A stretch of DNA of 40,643 nt from an uncultured Lachnospiraceae bacterium (GCA_947570615.1 CANOVJ010000035.1:1-40643), one strand, 5' to 3'. Shown: positions 7,712 to 17,192, counted from the first letter of the stretch. Translations and numbers: made by a program. The notes: a model not told the origin generated them from the letters alone.

Positions 7712-8182
7712 ATGATTCTGGAAACAAGAACAGGCTTCTTAATCTCACAAATCAAGCTGACACAGCGCAGAATATTTCAAAAATTGCTGCAGAACTGTGG
7801 TGTGGAGGGCTTCAATGGACCACAGGGAAACATCCTTTATGTGCTCTGGCAGAAGGACACCGTTCCCATCGTTGAGATTGCCGAAAAGACCGGACTTGCC
7901 AAAAACACACTGACAGTCATGCTTGACCGAATGGAAGAAAACGGGCTGATTTGTCGAAAACAAAGTGCCGATGACCGGCGTAAAACACTGATTTGTCTGA
8001 CGGAGAAAGCGCGCGGGTTCGAGAGGGATTACGAACGGGTATCCCGGCAGATGAATGATTTGTTTTTTCGGAATTTTTCTGAAAAGGAAGTCAGGGAACT
8101 GGAAAAATATCTTGACAGGATCATGGAAAACCTGCAGGAAGCTGAAAGAGAAAATCGAAACAGAAAGGAAGAAAGCAAATGA
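7712..8182 (+). CDS. MarR-family transcriptional regulator
   Basis: 156 residues, normal for MarR. A winged helix-turn-helix runs from about residue 40 to 110: IVEIAEKTGLAKNTLTVMLDRMEENGLI is the helix-turn-helix and the wing carries SADDRRKTLICLTEKA, the conserved D-R-R turn. The C-terminal helix, rich in E, K and R, would complete the dimer interface. The stop overlaps the start of the next gene (ATGA), so the two are co-translated and the oxidoreductase-like partner is the likely target. The ligand is unknown. Two palindromes in its own promoter suggest autoregulation. Confidence 0.9.
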   Translation: MILETRTGFLISQIKLTQRRIFQKLLQNCGVEGFNGPQGNILYVLWQKDTVPIVEIAEKTGLAKNTLTVMLDRMEENGLICRKQSADDRRKTLICLTEKARGFERDYERVSRQMNDLFFRNFSEKEVRELEKYLDRIMENLQEAERENRNRKEESK

Positions 8183-8652
8183 CACAGGAGGAAATGTATG
8201 CATTAATTTCCCGTTCCAAAGTGGCCTCCCTTGGCTATACCGATGAGGAGGGACGGCAGAATATTCGCATGGTGTTCTGCACATTTCACAGGGGGATCGG
8301 CGTTCACCTTATTTCAACCAATACCAGCTCCGCCCATGTGCAGAGCCTTCTGAAAAACGGGAATGCCTGCCTGTATTTTTCGGATGCTTCCGCATTTGAG
8401 GCACTTTGCCTGCACGGCAGAGCGGTGGTACACTTCGACCGGGAATACAGGGAACTGATCTGGCATCCGCAGGACGTTCAGTATTATCCGGGCGGTGTGG
8501 AGGATGAGGATTATTGTGTAATCGAGTTCATCGCTGACTCCGGTCGGTTTTACAGCGGCCATTCTGAAAACTATAAGGGCGATATGACAGGTCAGGAAAT
8601 CGAAGCCATGACTGCAGGCAGGACCCTCGCTGAACATTGCACAGAAGCCTGA
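8179..8652 (+). CDS. Pyridoxamine 5'-phosphate oxidase-like flavin-binding protein
   Basis: 157 residues with the layout of the small split-barrel family: an N-terminal helix (MTQEEMYALISRSKVASLGY), then strands carrying the DEEGRQNIRMVFC and HLISTNTSSAHVQSLLKN segments, the pattern that binds FMN or a related cofactor. The family includes pyridoxamine-phosphate oxidases, heme or F420-type reductases and many proteins of unknown function, so the reaction is not assignable. It is translationally coupled to marR by a 4-base overlap, a common pairing in which the regulator controls a redox enzyme. Confidence 0.8.
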   Translation: MTQEEMYALISRSKVASLGYTDEEGRQNIRMVFCTFHRGIGVHLISTNTSSAHVQSLLKNGNACLYFSDASAFEALCLHGRAVVHFDREYRELIWHPQDVQYYPGGVEDEDYCVIEFIADSGRFYSGHSENYKGDMTGQEIEAMTAGRTLAEHCTEA

Positions 8653-8684
8653 CTGATCCCGGCTTGTAAAATCAGGAGGTTTAA

Positions 8685-8990
8685 GGGAGCCGATCCGCTG
8701 AGAAAGATTTTTACGGCAAGGGCGAGCCGGTCTATCCGATTGAGAGGATGGCAGAGAGGACACGGTATCTGAAAGAAAACCCGAAAGGAGTGAATGAGAT
8801 GTGCCGCATCATGGAAGATATGAGAAATGAATCCCTGAAAGAGGGAATACAGGAAGGAAAAAAGATGACGGTATTTCGCACGTTAGAAGCCGGGAAGTAT
8901 TTGCTTGAGGAAATTGCGAATATTTCGGGACTTTCCCCTGAGGAAGTAAGCCAGCTAAAGGCAGACCGAAGCCTGAGTCGTCAATCTTAA
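8685..8990 (+). pseudogene. C-terminal remnant of an Rpn-family (PD-(D/E)XK) nuclease/transposase-like gene
   Basis: Reading in one frame from about 8703 gives KDFYGKGEPVYPIERMAER and then a charged helical tail with NEMCRIMEDMRNES and the closing segment ISGLSPEEVSQL. I recognise this as the C terminus of Rpn / putative-transposase proteins common in Lachnospiraceae. A plausible upstream segment (ADPLRKIF) is in another frame and a stop lies at 8682, so the nuclease domain is missing. An ATG at 8748 could give an 80-residue product, but no convincing ribosome site precedes it. Confidence 0.6.
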
Positions 8991-9006
8991 TGAAACGTCC
9001 GCCAAG

Positions 9007-9046
9007 GAGCCGGAAATCTGAAAAGCAGATTCCCGGCTCTGTTTTA
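9007..9046 (+). terminator. Intrinsic terminator after the Rpn remnant
   Basis: GAGCCGG and AATCTG on one arm pair with CAGATT and CCGGCTC on the other (one bulged position), followed by TGTTTTA on the plus strand. The minus strand lacks a T tract, so it probably does not stop the EamA transcript coming the other way. Confidence 0.7.
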
Positions 9047-9066
9047 ACGAACACATCTCCCCCATT

Positions 9067-9945
9067 TCAAAAGGCAAACAGTAAGGTCGCCAGAAAGCTC
9101 AGGGCGGTTCCCAGCAACGCCCTTTTGCTCTGCTTCTCCTGAAAGAACATACGGCCCGCAATTGCCGTCAGCACGATCGTGCCTCCGGTGACCACAGGAT
9201 AGAGCACCGTGGAGGAAAGATGGGCCGCGCTGACCAGCTGAAGAAAATAACTGCCGTTATCCAGAGCAGTGGAACAAAACAGCAGTCCGGCGCAGGGCAA
9301 CAGCCCATTGCTTTTCAACGCCGCAATCCCGCCCCGGAATTTTGCCATGCACCACCCGATGGTGGATACCGTACACAGGATAGCGGCTCTACAGATCAGA
9401 AAGCTGTTCGGTCCCAGCGTATGCGGATGATTACTGTAAATATAAGAACCGATACTGACCGATCCATTGATCAGAAATATGGCGCAGCAAAGGGTAATAA
9501 ATCCCCTGGACAGCTTTGAGCTGCCCTTCCGTTCGGGTGCAGCCGTAAGCGTGAGTGCAATGGTCATGAAAAGGATTCCGGCAATGCGGGGGGCGGTCAG
9601 GCGATCCCCCCGCAGCACCCCGTATAAAAACGGCAGAAGCATGCCGCCCTGCATCTGAAATACGGTAAAGAGCGAAATCTGTCCTTTCCCGTAAGCGGTA
9701 AAGCACACCGCCTCGCTCAGGATCCCGATGGCAGCCATGACTACAGCCATCAGAAGGGTAAAGCCGTTCAGCACGAGGGTAAAACCATTCAGGGTGAAAA
9801 ACAGCCAGAAGCTCAGAAACGAAGTAAACGCCAACTTCCCCGCCACGCTCCGTACCGTCCAGGGCATCCGGTCGCGGTAGAGCTTTCCGATGGAAAAGGT
9901 ACCCGTAATCCCCACATCGGCCAGTATTGCCAGTATATAATACAT
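9067..9945 (-). CDS. DMT-superfamily (EamA-like) membrane transporter
   Basis: 292 residues with about ten hydrophobic segments in two similar halves, matching the usual size of drug/metabolite transporter family proteins. The second half ends with an acidic/basic loop (FFQEKQSKRALLG) typical of EamA repeats. It starts 5 bases after the GH36 stop and closes the seven-gene operon, so it may move a product or a co-metabolite of the sugar pathway; substrate is unknown. EamA proteins often export amino acids or other small metabolites, which makes its place beside a glycosidase mildly unexpected. Confidence 0.8.
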   Translation of the reverse strand: MYYILAILADVGITGTFSIGKLYRDRMPWTVRSVAGKLAFTSFLSFWLFFTLNGFTLVLNGFTLLMAVVMAAIGILSEAVCFTAYGKGQISLFTVFQMQGGMLLPFLYGVLRGDRLTAPRIAGILFMTIALTLTAAPERKGSSKLSRGFITLCCAIFLINGSVSIGSYIYSNHPHTLGPNSFLICRAAILCTVSTIGWCMAKFRGGIAALKSNGLLPCAGLLFCSTALDNGSYFLQLVSAAHLSSTVLYPVVTGGTIVLTAIAGRMFFQEKQSKRALLGTALSFLATLLFAF

Positions 9946-9950
9946 ACGCC

Positions 9951-11882
9951 TTATCCCACCTTATTATAGAAGACCATACGGCAGCTGCGCCTCTCCAGAA
10001 TCTCAAACGGCCACCCCTGCGTCAGCTCCTTACCGCTTGCCTGTCCCAGCGGACCCGCATCCAGATCCTCCAGCTCGTACACAGCCTCCTCCTCCAGGCC
10101 CCGCAGACAGATGTCCATCAGACGGATCTGGCTCTCCTCACGCCGGTAGGACACGATGACTCCCCGGCCCTGGTCAGGCTGATTCAGCTGATAGGCCATC
10201 CAGTCCTGATCGCTGACAGAACAGCCGGTCAGAGGCCACATGTCCCCCGTCGTATAACTGCGCAGACGCTTTGCCTCCCTGACGGCCCGATTATACCAGC
10301 TCCACAGCTCATCCGGACTTTCTCCGGACGGCATGTCGGTACTTACTCCCGCCGCCAGCACACTGCGGAAACGATAGGTATCCATGGAAGCGGTGGTTAC
10401 GCTGGCAGAGTTCACCGGCGCAAAACGGCTCAGATACCAGGTATGTATCTGGGTGGCAGTGGGCTTATCCAAAAGTCCAAAGCAGTTGTAGTCCGTGCGG
10501 AACAGAGGGATGGAACGGCGCAGGGCCTCAAAATCCAGCCTGCGGCCTCCGCTGGCACAGTTGTCGATGATCAGGGACGGGAATCTCTCCAGCAGGTCGT
10601 CCCACATTCTGTAAAAGCCCGCCACATAGCGCAGCTCTGCAATCCCCTTCCGATCCTGAGCATCCTTATAATTCCAGAAGGGCAGCGGCCCGTAATTGAA
10701 ATCGATGCGCAGCACCTGCATATCATAGCGCTCGATGGCTGAGGACAGAATCCCCGTGATCCACTCGCGCGCCTCATCGTTCCCCAGATCCAGCATCACA
10801 TCGCCCTCATCGCTGCGCACGCCCACATACCAGTCGGGATGCTCCGCCACCCGCCGGGCGCAGGCGCGGCAGCGCTCCGGCTCGTACCACAGCAGGAAAC
10901 CGATATCCATGGCATGTACCGCATCCGCGATTTCCTCCATGCCCCGGGGATACAGAGACCTGGAGGGCTGCCAGTCCCCGATCCCTGCATTGCGGTACCA
11001 GCTTCCGTCGTTCTCAACGTTTCCCGCGGCAACATTCCCGTACCATCCCGCGTCGATCCAGTAGGTTTCGATTTCCAGCTGATGCTCCTTCACCAGCTCG
11101 ATCGTCTCCATATGCCGGGAAGCGGGATTCCCGCCCCATGTGCCCATGCAGATGGGGGCCTCTATGGGTTTCCCGTCCTTCTTCGGTATGATATGGGCAA
11201 AGGCAAAGCGGCGGTACGCGTTAAACAGCTCATATTCATCCCCCTGTGCATACAGGACCAGCATGTGGGGGAGCGTTACCTTTTCCCCGGGATGCAGCCG
11301 GAACGCGGCGTCCTCCATTCCCGCCGTAAAACGCACAAGTCCTTCATCATCCGGGCGCACCAGCTCCGCGCGCCACTGGCCGCTCCAGCCGATGGCAAAG
11401 GTATACCCGTAATCCTCCATGAGCAGATTGAAGTATGGCATAACCACAGAGGAGGAACGGCCGCCCTCGCAGCGCAGGGTGCGGCGGGCTCTGTGAAAGA
11501 GCTGGGTGCGCCGCTCCATGAAATCGCACATCTGCTCATTGGAACCGTTGTAATCCAGGAAGAAGGGGGAAGTATTTCCGTCAAAAAGCACCTGAAAACG
11601 GGCGATATCCACCTGCGATATCAGTTCCGAATCATATCCGGAGATATTTTCCATCTGCAGATACCACTCCAGACAGTCCGTATCCCGATAGCGGCGCAGA
11701 TACAACTCCAGCCGCAGGCTCTCACCCAGCGTTGTACTCCACCTCTCCAGATCGTATTCCGGCAGGCAGTCCCTGGATATGCTCCACTCCCTTCCGTCCA
11801 GTCCTGCATCCTTTTCTCCCAGGGTAAAGCCCATGGGAAACTGATCCTGAAACAATTCTCTGTACAATCTTTCTCCTTGCAT
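9951..11882 (-). CDS. Alpha-galactosidase-like glycoside hydrolase, family GH36
   Basis: 643 residues: an N-terminal beta-sandwich followed by a TIM barrel and short C-terminal sheet domain, the GH36 plan. Key segments are ETYWIDAGWYG (about 272-282), LWYEPERC (331-338), MLDLGNDEAREWI (363-375), LRIDFNYG with the expected nucleophile D394, and NCASGGRRLDFE with the expected acid/base D450. It has no signal peptide, so it acts in the cytosol on imported alpha-galactosides or related sugars such as alpha-N-acetylgalactosaminides. The start at 11882 is chosen for its GAAAGGA site ten bases upstream. It follows a binding-protein ABC importer and a two-component system in the same operon. Confidence 0.9.
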   Translation of the reverse strand: MQGERLYRELFQDQFPMGFTLGEKDAGLDGREWSISRDCLPEYDLERWSTTLGESLRLELYLRRYRDTDCLEWYLQMENISGYDSELISQVDIARFQVLFDGNTSPFFLDYNGSNEQMCDFMERRTQLFHRARRTLRCEGGRSSSVVMPYFNLLMEDYGYTFAIGWSGQWRAELVRPDDEGLVRFTAGMEDAAFRLHPGEKVTLPHMLVLYAQGDEYELFNAYRRFAFAHIIPKKDGKPIEAPICMGTWGGNPASRHMETIELVKEHQLEIETYWIDAGWYGNVAAGNVENDGSWYRNAGIGDWQPSRSLYPRGMEEIADAVHAMDIGFLLWYEPERCRACARRVAEHPDWYVGVRSDEGDVMLDLGNDEAREWITGILSSAIERYDMQVLRIDFNYGPLPFWNYKDAQDRKGIAELRYVAGFYRMWDDLLERFPSLIIDNCASGGRRLDFEALRRSIPLFRTDYNCFGLLDKPTATQIHTWYLSRFAPVNSASVTTASMDTYRFRSVLAAGVSTDMPSGESPDELWSWYNRAVREAKRLRSYTTGDMWPLTGCSVSDQDWMAYQLNQPDQGRGVIVSYRREESQIRLMDICLRGLEEEAVYELEDLDAGPLGQASGKELTQGWPFEILERRSCRMVFYNKVG

Positions 11883-11992
11883 ATTCCGCACATCCTTTCT
11901 TTTATTTATGACACGCGCCGCCCATCGGCGCATGCCGGTTTTCTGAATCGGGCAGGGGACAATTTTGCCCCTGCGCAGACGCCCCTTATTTC

Positions 11993-13537
11993 TCACCCGC
12001 TGTTGCGGTACTCTGTGGGGGTCATACCGGTATTTTTCTTAAACCATACAGAAAAATAATATTGATTGGGATATCCCACCATCTGACTGACCTCATAGAT
12101 CTTAAGCTCCGGATCCCTCAATAACTGTCTCGCCTTTTCCAGCCGTAAATGAGTCAGATGCTGACTGATACTTTTGCCTGTTTCCTGCTTAAACAGCATA
12201 CTCACATAGCTCGGACTCAGATAAACCTCACGGGCAATGCGCTCCAGTCCGGCGTCCTCATCGAAGCCCACCTTCTCGCTGGCCTCGTAAATGCGCTGGA
12301 TAATGCGGCTGTTCTCCCGGCTCATCCTGGAAAAGCGCATATCACGAAACTCTGTAAACAGACTGCACAACGCCTCCACTCCCTCCTGCTTCGTCCCCTC
12401 GATCAGCCGGACATATGTCTCCATACATCTTTTTCCCGCTACAGACAAATCAATATCCAGAATCCCTTTAAACAGCTCACGGGCATAAAGACTTAAGATA
12501 CTGCATGCCGCACACACAAACAGATCCTGCCGCTCCAGGCGCCCCAGCGCTGCGCGCAGCTCCTTAAGCTGCTCCTGCAGCCGCCCCTGCTCCACAGTAT
12601 AAAAAAGTCCTTCCCCGCAGGAAATGGCGTCCTCCACCGCCCGGTCCTTTGGGCAGACAGGCTCCGTAACGCCGGGATAAACGTATACCTCATCTCTGCC
12701 CAGCAGAAAACGCATATTCAGCGCACGTACCGCCTGCTGATAAAGGGCCGGCAGCGCTGCATATCCCTGAAGCGACTGACTGACGCCAACCGTCAGGTCT
12801 CTTCCACACTGCCTTTGCAGCTCCAGAATCCGGTTTGCCTGACGAAGCCATTCCCCTGTACGGGTCTGGTCCGGTTCACAGGTATCTGCGGAAACAGCGG
12901 CCAGAAGGCGATCGCTCATGATCACACAGAGCATATCCGGCATGGCCCGCTCCGCAAGAGCCCTGATTTCCCAGATTCCGATATCCGCCTCCTTTTGAAA
13001 CAGATCAAATACCATGCAGGTAAACCACATCTCCTCCTGCCATTCGGGCAGGATCCGGGTCAGCCTCTCCCGCTGTCCCTGCACGTCCCCCATCAGAAGC
13101 TCCATAACCACACGTTCCCGCATATACGGCAGAGAATCCTTTAACAGGGATTCCAGCTCTGTCTGGATCCTGCCATGGCTGTAGGCGGAAAGCACCGCTT
13201 CCACCAGCTTTTGATTGTCCACCGGTTTTGTAATATAGTCATAGACATTCAGCTTCAGTCCCGCAACGGCGTAATCGAATTCACTGTAGGCGCTCATAAA
13301 GATCACCTGTATCTGCGGAAAATTCTCTGTCGCATATCTGGTCAGTTCTATGCCATCCATTCGAGGCATTTTTACATCTGTTACCAGCACGTCAGTCCCC
13401 TCGTTCAGAAGATTTTTTGCTTCCTCCCCGTCATACGCATATCCGCAGACCTCCACGCCGTTTTCCTTCCACGGTATGGCGGTAGCCAGCGCCCGCACCA
13501 TTGCACGGTTATCATCCACCAGAAGAATCCTGATCAT
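11993..13537 (-). CDS. Response regulator, YesN type (REC + AraC helix-turn-helix)
   Basis: 514 residues. The receiver domain (1-120) has the acidic pair in LLVDDN, phosphoacceptor Asp in VLVTDVKMP, and the K of ITKPVD. A middle region of about 270 residues has no assigned motif, as in YesN relatives. The last 100 residues carry two AraC helix-turn-helix units, IAREVYLSPSYVSMLFKQ and VSQMVGYPNQYYFSVWFKK. The start overlaps the kinase stop by 26 bases and has AGGAGG nine bases upstream. It should activate this operon when phosphorylated by its partner kinase. That partner is interrupted, so how the regulator is switched here is open. Confidence 0.92.
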   Translation of the reverse strand: MIRILLVDDNRAMVRALATAIPWKENGVEVCGYAYDGEEAKNLLNEGTDVLVTDVKMPRMDGIELTRYATENFPQIQVIFMSAYSEFDYAVAGLKLNVYDYITKPVDNQKLVEAVLSAYSHGRIQTELESLLKDSLPYMRERVVMELLMGDVQGQRERLTRILPEWQEEMWFTCMVFDLFQKEADIGIWEIRALAERAMPDMLCVIMSDRLLAAVSADTCEPDQTRTGEWLRQANRILELQRQCGRDLTVGVSQSLQGYAALPALYQQAVRALNMRFLLGRDEVYVYPGVTEPVCPKDRAVEDAISCGEGLFYTVEQGRLQEQLKELRAALGRLERQDLFVCAACSILSLYARELFKGILDIDLSVAGKRCMETYVRLIEGTKQEGVEALCSLFTEFRDMRFSRMSRENSRIIQRIYEASEKVGFDEDAGLERIAREVYLSPSYVSMLFKQETGKSISQHLTHLRLEKARQLLRDPELKIYEVSQMVGYPNQYYFSVWFKKNTGMTPTEYRNSG

Positions 13538-15329
13538 AGGCCTGGGCCTCCTTTTGCGATATACCTCCGCAGGGCAGTTCGATCACAACACGCCCTCCTC
13601 CCTGCGGCAGATTTTCAAACCGCAGCCTGGCACGGGAGCCAAAATAAAGCTTAAGCCGCATTGCCACATTGTCCGTACCGATGCCCAGCCCCCGTCCCTT
13701 ATCCTGCCTGCCATCCAAAGTCCACGGCGTTTTCCCGCCAAAGCCCGGTCCGTTATCCTCCACACAGATACAGATCATATCATCCTGTTCAAAAGCGCAC
13801 AGAAAAATCCTTCCGCCCTCCCGTCTCTCTGTCACGCCATGGACAACAGCATTTTCCACAATGGGCTGTAACAGGAATTTGGGAATGAGCGTGCCGGCCA
13901 GGGGCCCGGGCACCTCGATCTGATAATCAAAGATCCCCTCATATACCAGCCTCTGGATATTCAGATAGGTCCTGACAATCTCGATCTCCTCCCGCAATGC
14001 AATACATACGCCGCCCTTATCCAGGGAGCGTTTGAAAAATTCCGCCAGCTCCATCAGCAGGGAGGAGGCCGTGGGAGCGTCATTCATCTCGATATAGCCC
14101 TTAATGGATGCAAGCGCATTGTATAAGAAATGAGAGTTAATCTGCAGGCGCAGCGCCTCCATCCGATATCGGCTTTCCCGCACAGCCATATGGGCATTCT
14201 CCGCGCTGAGCGTGCTGATTCTTTCCAGCATGTGGTTATAGGCGCGAATGAGCACCGCCGTTTCTGCGTGCTCCCCCTTCTCCTCCTGTATCCGAAAGCT
14301 CAATACATCGGGCAGTGTCGTGCGTATGCTGCTGTTTTCAATCGTCATGGTCAATGTCATAAGCCGGTTTGTGAGCACTCCTGATATGATAAAGACCGCC
14401 GTCATCCCGAAAATGCAGGCCAGCGCAATCATACCAAGCATAGTCGTCAGTATCGACCGTGTATTCTCCAGTCCCCAGGCGTCTGGCAGTTCCATGAACA
14501 ACAGCCAGTCCGAATGATCTACCGTCCTGCTGATATAACATGAAGAGCCTTCCTGCCACAAACGGTTTTCATACAGTGACAAAGCCAGCTCTGCAGGCAG
14601 CCTGGTATCAATCCGGGCTGCGTCGCCGCAGGAGAGCACTCTTCCGTCCCGGTTGATAAGAAACAGCGGCCCGGGCCCGTCGTCCTCCACTCCCCATTCT
14701 GCCAGCAGTACAGCGCTGTCCAGGTCCAGTGAAATAACCCCGTCCACATAGTTGTCAGGGCCGTTTACCAGAAAACGCACCACGGAAAGCATCCAGTATC
14801 CCTTCTCCGGACCAGGGGCAGCCGGATAATAATACGTGTCCACCAGATGAACCTGCTGGGTACGATCCTGAATTACATCGCTGACCGGAAGCTCCCTTTC
14901 CAGACTGTCATAACGGAAAAGGCGGATATTGTCCTAGGGCAGCGTGTCTCCGATCCCATGGGCAAAAATCCTCACCCGCGCATAGCCGAACTGCTGCTCC
15001 AGTACGCGCAGAAAGGTTATGATTGCCCGGTAGTCCTCCATCTGTATTTCCGGTCCTTCCCTTCTTTCTCCACCTAACAGTGTCTGGCGCACGGGCGTGA
15101 CATACAGAACCTGTTCCGTCACCTGTATGGCCCGATCCAGGATATCGCCCAGCTTTGCGGACTCCCGATCCAGAAGATTGCCGACAATATCCAGTTGATG
15201 CTCCCGGATGATCTTTCGTGTCCTGTAATAGCAATACAGACCTGTAATCATCAGGGTGATAACGATCACAGGTACAAACAGGAGGACCATCCGTGTGCGC
15301 AGTGAAGTAAATCTCTTTTTCCGATGCAT
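13512..15329 (-). pseudogene. Sensor histidine kinase (YesM type), interrupted by an in-frame TAG
   Basis: One frame of 606 codons with a single amber at 14934-14936. Before it are a cytoplasmic start (MHRKKRF), a membrane helix (residues 12-32) and half of an extracellular sensor region, ending IFAHGIGDTLP. After it the frame continues without shift into the rest of the sensor (DNIRLFRYDS), a second membrane helix, the His_kinase segment INSHFLYNALASIKGY with the phosphorylated His, and a HATPase with ENAVVHG and EDNGPGFG. Length and order fit YesM kinases. A start inside the second part (ATG 14843) has no good ribosome site. It is a recent nonsense mutation, a sequencing error or read-through; the first is my preference. 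Confidence 0.8.
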
Positions 15330-15350
15330 GACGGCTGTCTCCTATCCTGC

Positions 15351-15386
15351 CCGGACGGGAAAAGTGTCTGTCCCTTTCCCGTCCGG
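15351..15386 (-). repeat. Intercistronic hairpin between binding protein and kinase genes
   Basis: CCGGACGGGAAA (15351-15362) pairs perfectly with TTTCCCGTCCGG (15375-15386). It lies just after the binding-protein stop and before the kinase ribosome site. No T tract follows on the minus strand. Position and strength fit an mRNA-stabilising or attenuating stem that keeps binding-protein levels above kinase levels. Confidence 0.7.
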
Positions 15387-15397
15387 ACAATTCTCTT

Positions 15398-17083
15398 TTA
15401 CTTAATTCCCATGCCCTCACAATATTGTGCGTTCTTTTCGGCATAATAATCCGCATAGCCTGCCCTGTCCAGCTGCTCTGTCATTTTGTCCAGGCCATCC
15501 TCCAGTCCGACCTTTCCGGTGATAATGTTGACAATGGTCTCCCCGGCAATGGTTTCCATATCCGAGCGGGTGGTCGCGTCGGTCTCGTACTGGTAATTGA
15601 TGAAGCCGTCGCAGTTGGTCCAGGTGGCAGTGGTGGGACGTTCTGCAAATATCTTTTCCCACTCGTTTCCGTAAAAGGATTCTGTCAGCGGCACCCACCA
15701 GTCGGAGCGCAGATTTCCTTCCATACCTCCCAGGCCGCCGTTTACTACCCGGTTCCCGGAATCATCCGTGACAAACTCAACCTTCCCGTCCTGGGTGTAA
15801 TTCCAGTGCTCCCCCTCGACGCCCCAGCATGCCAGCGCGTAATTTTCGTTGGAGGCGCAGATCCAGTTGAGAATTTTCATAACCTCCTCCGGATATTTCG
15901 TAGTGGACACGATCCCTATAAACATGCCCGTCTCATAGCCATACTGCCATGTGGTGGCGCCGCCGTTGATCTCATTGGTCAGGCCTGTCAGGAACACCCA
16001 TTCCTGCTTTTTATCCTCATCCACCGGAAAATCCGGATCCAGACCGGCCTTACGGTCCGCCGTGGCCTGGAAGCCATAGCCCTCGCCCAGGCATACCACA
16101 CGGTCCGCCGCGACCAGCTGGTTGGCATGATCAAAGGTGGTGGTAAAGATTTCAGGATCCAGAATATCGGAAGCATACAGCTCCACACTCCGCTCCAGAG
16201 ATTTCCGGAAATCCTCCTCCTCCCAGAACACCGGCATGATTTCACTGTTGATCCATTTCGCCATGGCGTCTCCCGAGGCGCCTGTCAGGGTCTGATTCTT
16301 GTCCGCGTCCACCAGATGAAAATTCAGCGGCCCGGAATTGTAGATCCAGGAGATATGTCCGGCTGTCATCCCGATCAGATCCGGTTCGTTCCCGCACACC
16401 ACCTTAAGCCCTTCCACCAGCTCCTCCACCGTTTCGGGCACCTTCTCGATCCCGTACTTCCGGAACAGATCCATGCGCAGCCAGGTTCCGCAGTAGAAGG
16501 GTACCGGCGCCTGGATCGGGATCAGATAGAGCTTGCCGTCCGCTCCCCGGTAGGGATCCCACAGCTTCGGATCCACCTGCTCAAGCAGATCCTGCCCCTC
16601 CGCCTCCAGCATATCGTCCAGGGGCAGAAGCATTCCTTTTTCAATGAAGTTCTGCCATCCTGTCAGAGGCATGTTGCTGGATATGGCGTCCAGCTCGCCC
16701 GCCGCAATCTTCACCGCGATCTGGTCGTTGCTGAAGGAGTCGCTGGTAATCATATTGATCTTACAGTTGATGCCGAGATCGTTCCAGATGGCGTCCTCCA
16801 CCGCCGCCAGGGCCTCCTCCCCCTTCGCGGTGCTGTAATCGCCGTTTAAGGAAAAGAATTTCAGCTCGATGGGTTCTCCCCGCTCCGCCTCTGCGGCAGG
16901 CTCTGCCCCGCTCTGCTCTTTTCCGCTTTCCGTCTCCCCGCCGGCCGTCTCATTGCCGGTATCCTGGGCTGCCTCCGGGGTGGACGACACCTGCGGCTGA
17001 GACGATTCACCGCACCCCGCCAGCAGTGTCAGACAGATCGCAGATGTGACGATCGCCGCAACAGTTTTTTTGAACATACGCAA
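15398..17083 (-). CDS. Extracellular solute-binding lipoprotein (LplA-like, CUT1 ABC importer)
   Basis: 561 residues with a lipoprotein signal peptide: basic start MRMFKK, hydrophobic core and lipobox LLAGC with Cys24 as the lipid anchor. A linker rich in S, E, G and A (about 25-70) leads into the binding fold, which is the large type typical of LplA partners. It should capture the oligosaccharide outside the membrane and hand it to the two permeases encoded just upstream. The start has GGGAGG eight bases before it. No ATPase for the importer is in this operon; such systems usually share a MsmX-type ATPase from elsewhere. The ligand is unknown, but the GH36 gene points to an alpha-galactoside. 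Confidence 0.92.
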   Translation of the reverse strand: MRMFKKTVAAIVTSAICLTLLAGCGESSQPQVSSTPEAAQDTGNETAGGETESGKEQSGAEPAAEAERGEPIELKFFSLNGDYSTAKGEEALAAVEDAIWNDLGINCKINMITSDSFSNDQIAVKIAAGELDAISSNMPLTGWQNFIEKGMLLPLDDMLEAEGQDLLEQVDPKLWDPYRGADGKLYLIPIQAPVPFYCGTWLRMDLFRKYGIEKVPETVEELVEGLKVVCGNEPDLIGMTAGHISWIYNSGPLNFHLVDADKNQTLTGASGDAMAKWINSEIMPVFWEEEDFRKSLERSVELYASDILDPEIFTTTFDHANQLVAADRVVCLGEGYGFQATADRKAGLDPDFPVDEDKKQEWVFLTGLTNEINGGATTWQYGYETGMFIGIVSTTKYPEEVMKILNWICASNENYALACWGVEGEHWNYTQDGKVEFVTDDSGNRVVNGGLGGMEGNLRSDWWVPLTESFYGNEWEKIFAERPTTATWTNCDGFINYQYETDATTRSDMETIAGETIVNIITGKVGLEDGLDKMTEQLDRAGYADYYAEKNAQYCEGMGIK

Positions 17084-17192
17084 TACCTCCCTTTTTTATA
17101 TTTTGAGTGAGTTGTTTTATTCTATCGGCCGGCGGTTGCCTGTCGGCGTCCCGAAGCAGCCGGATAGCTTCGTCAGTTTTCCGATGTCAGCC

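Noticed and set aside
14934-14936. Amber codon read as pyrrolysine or other recoding
   Set aside because: No pyrrolysine genes or methylamine methyltransferases with TAG are in the window, and TAG is used as an ordinary stop for the LytTR gene at 33166. Nonsense mutation or sequence error is simpler.
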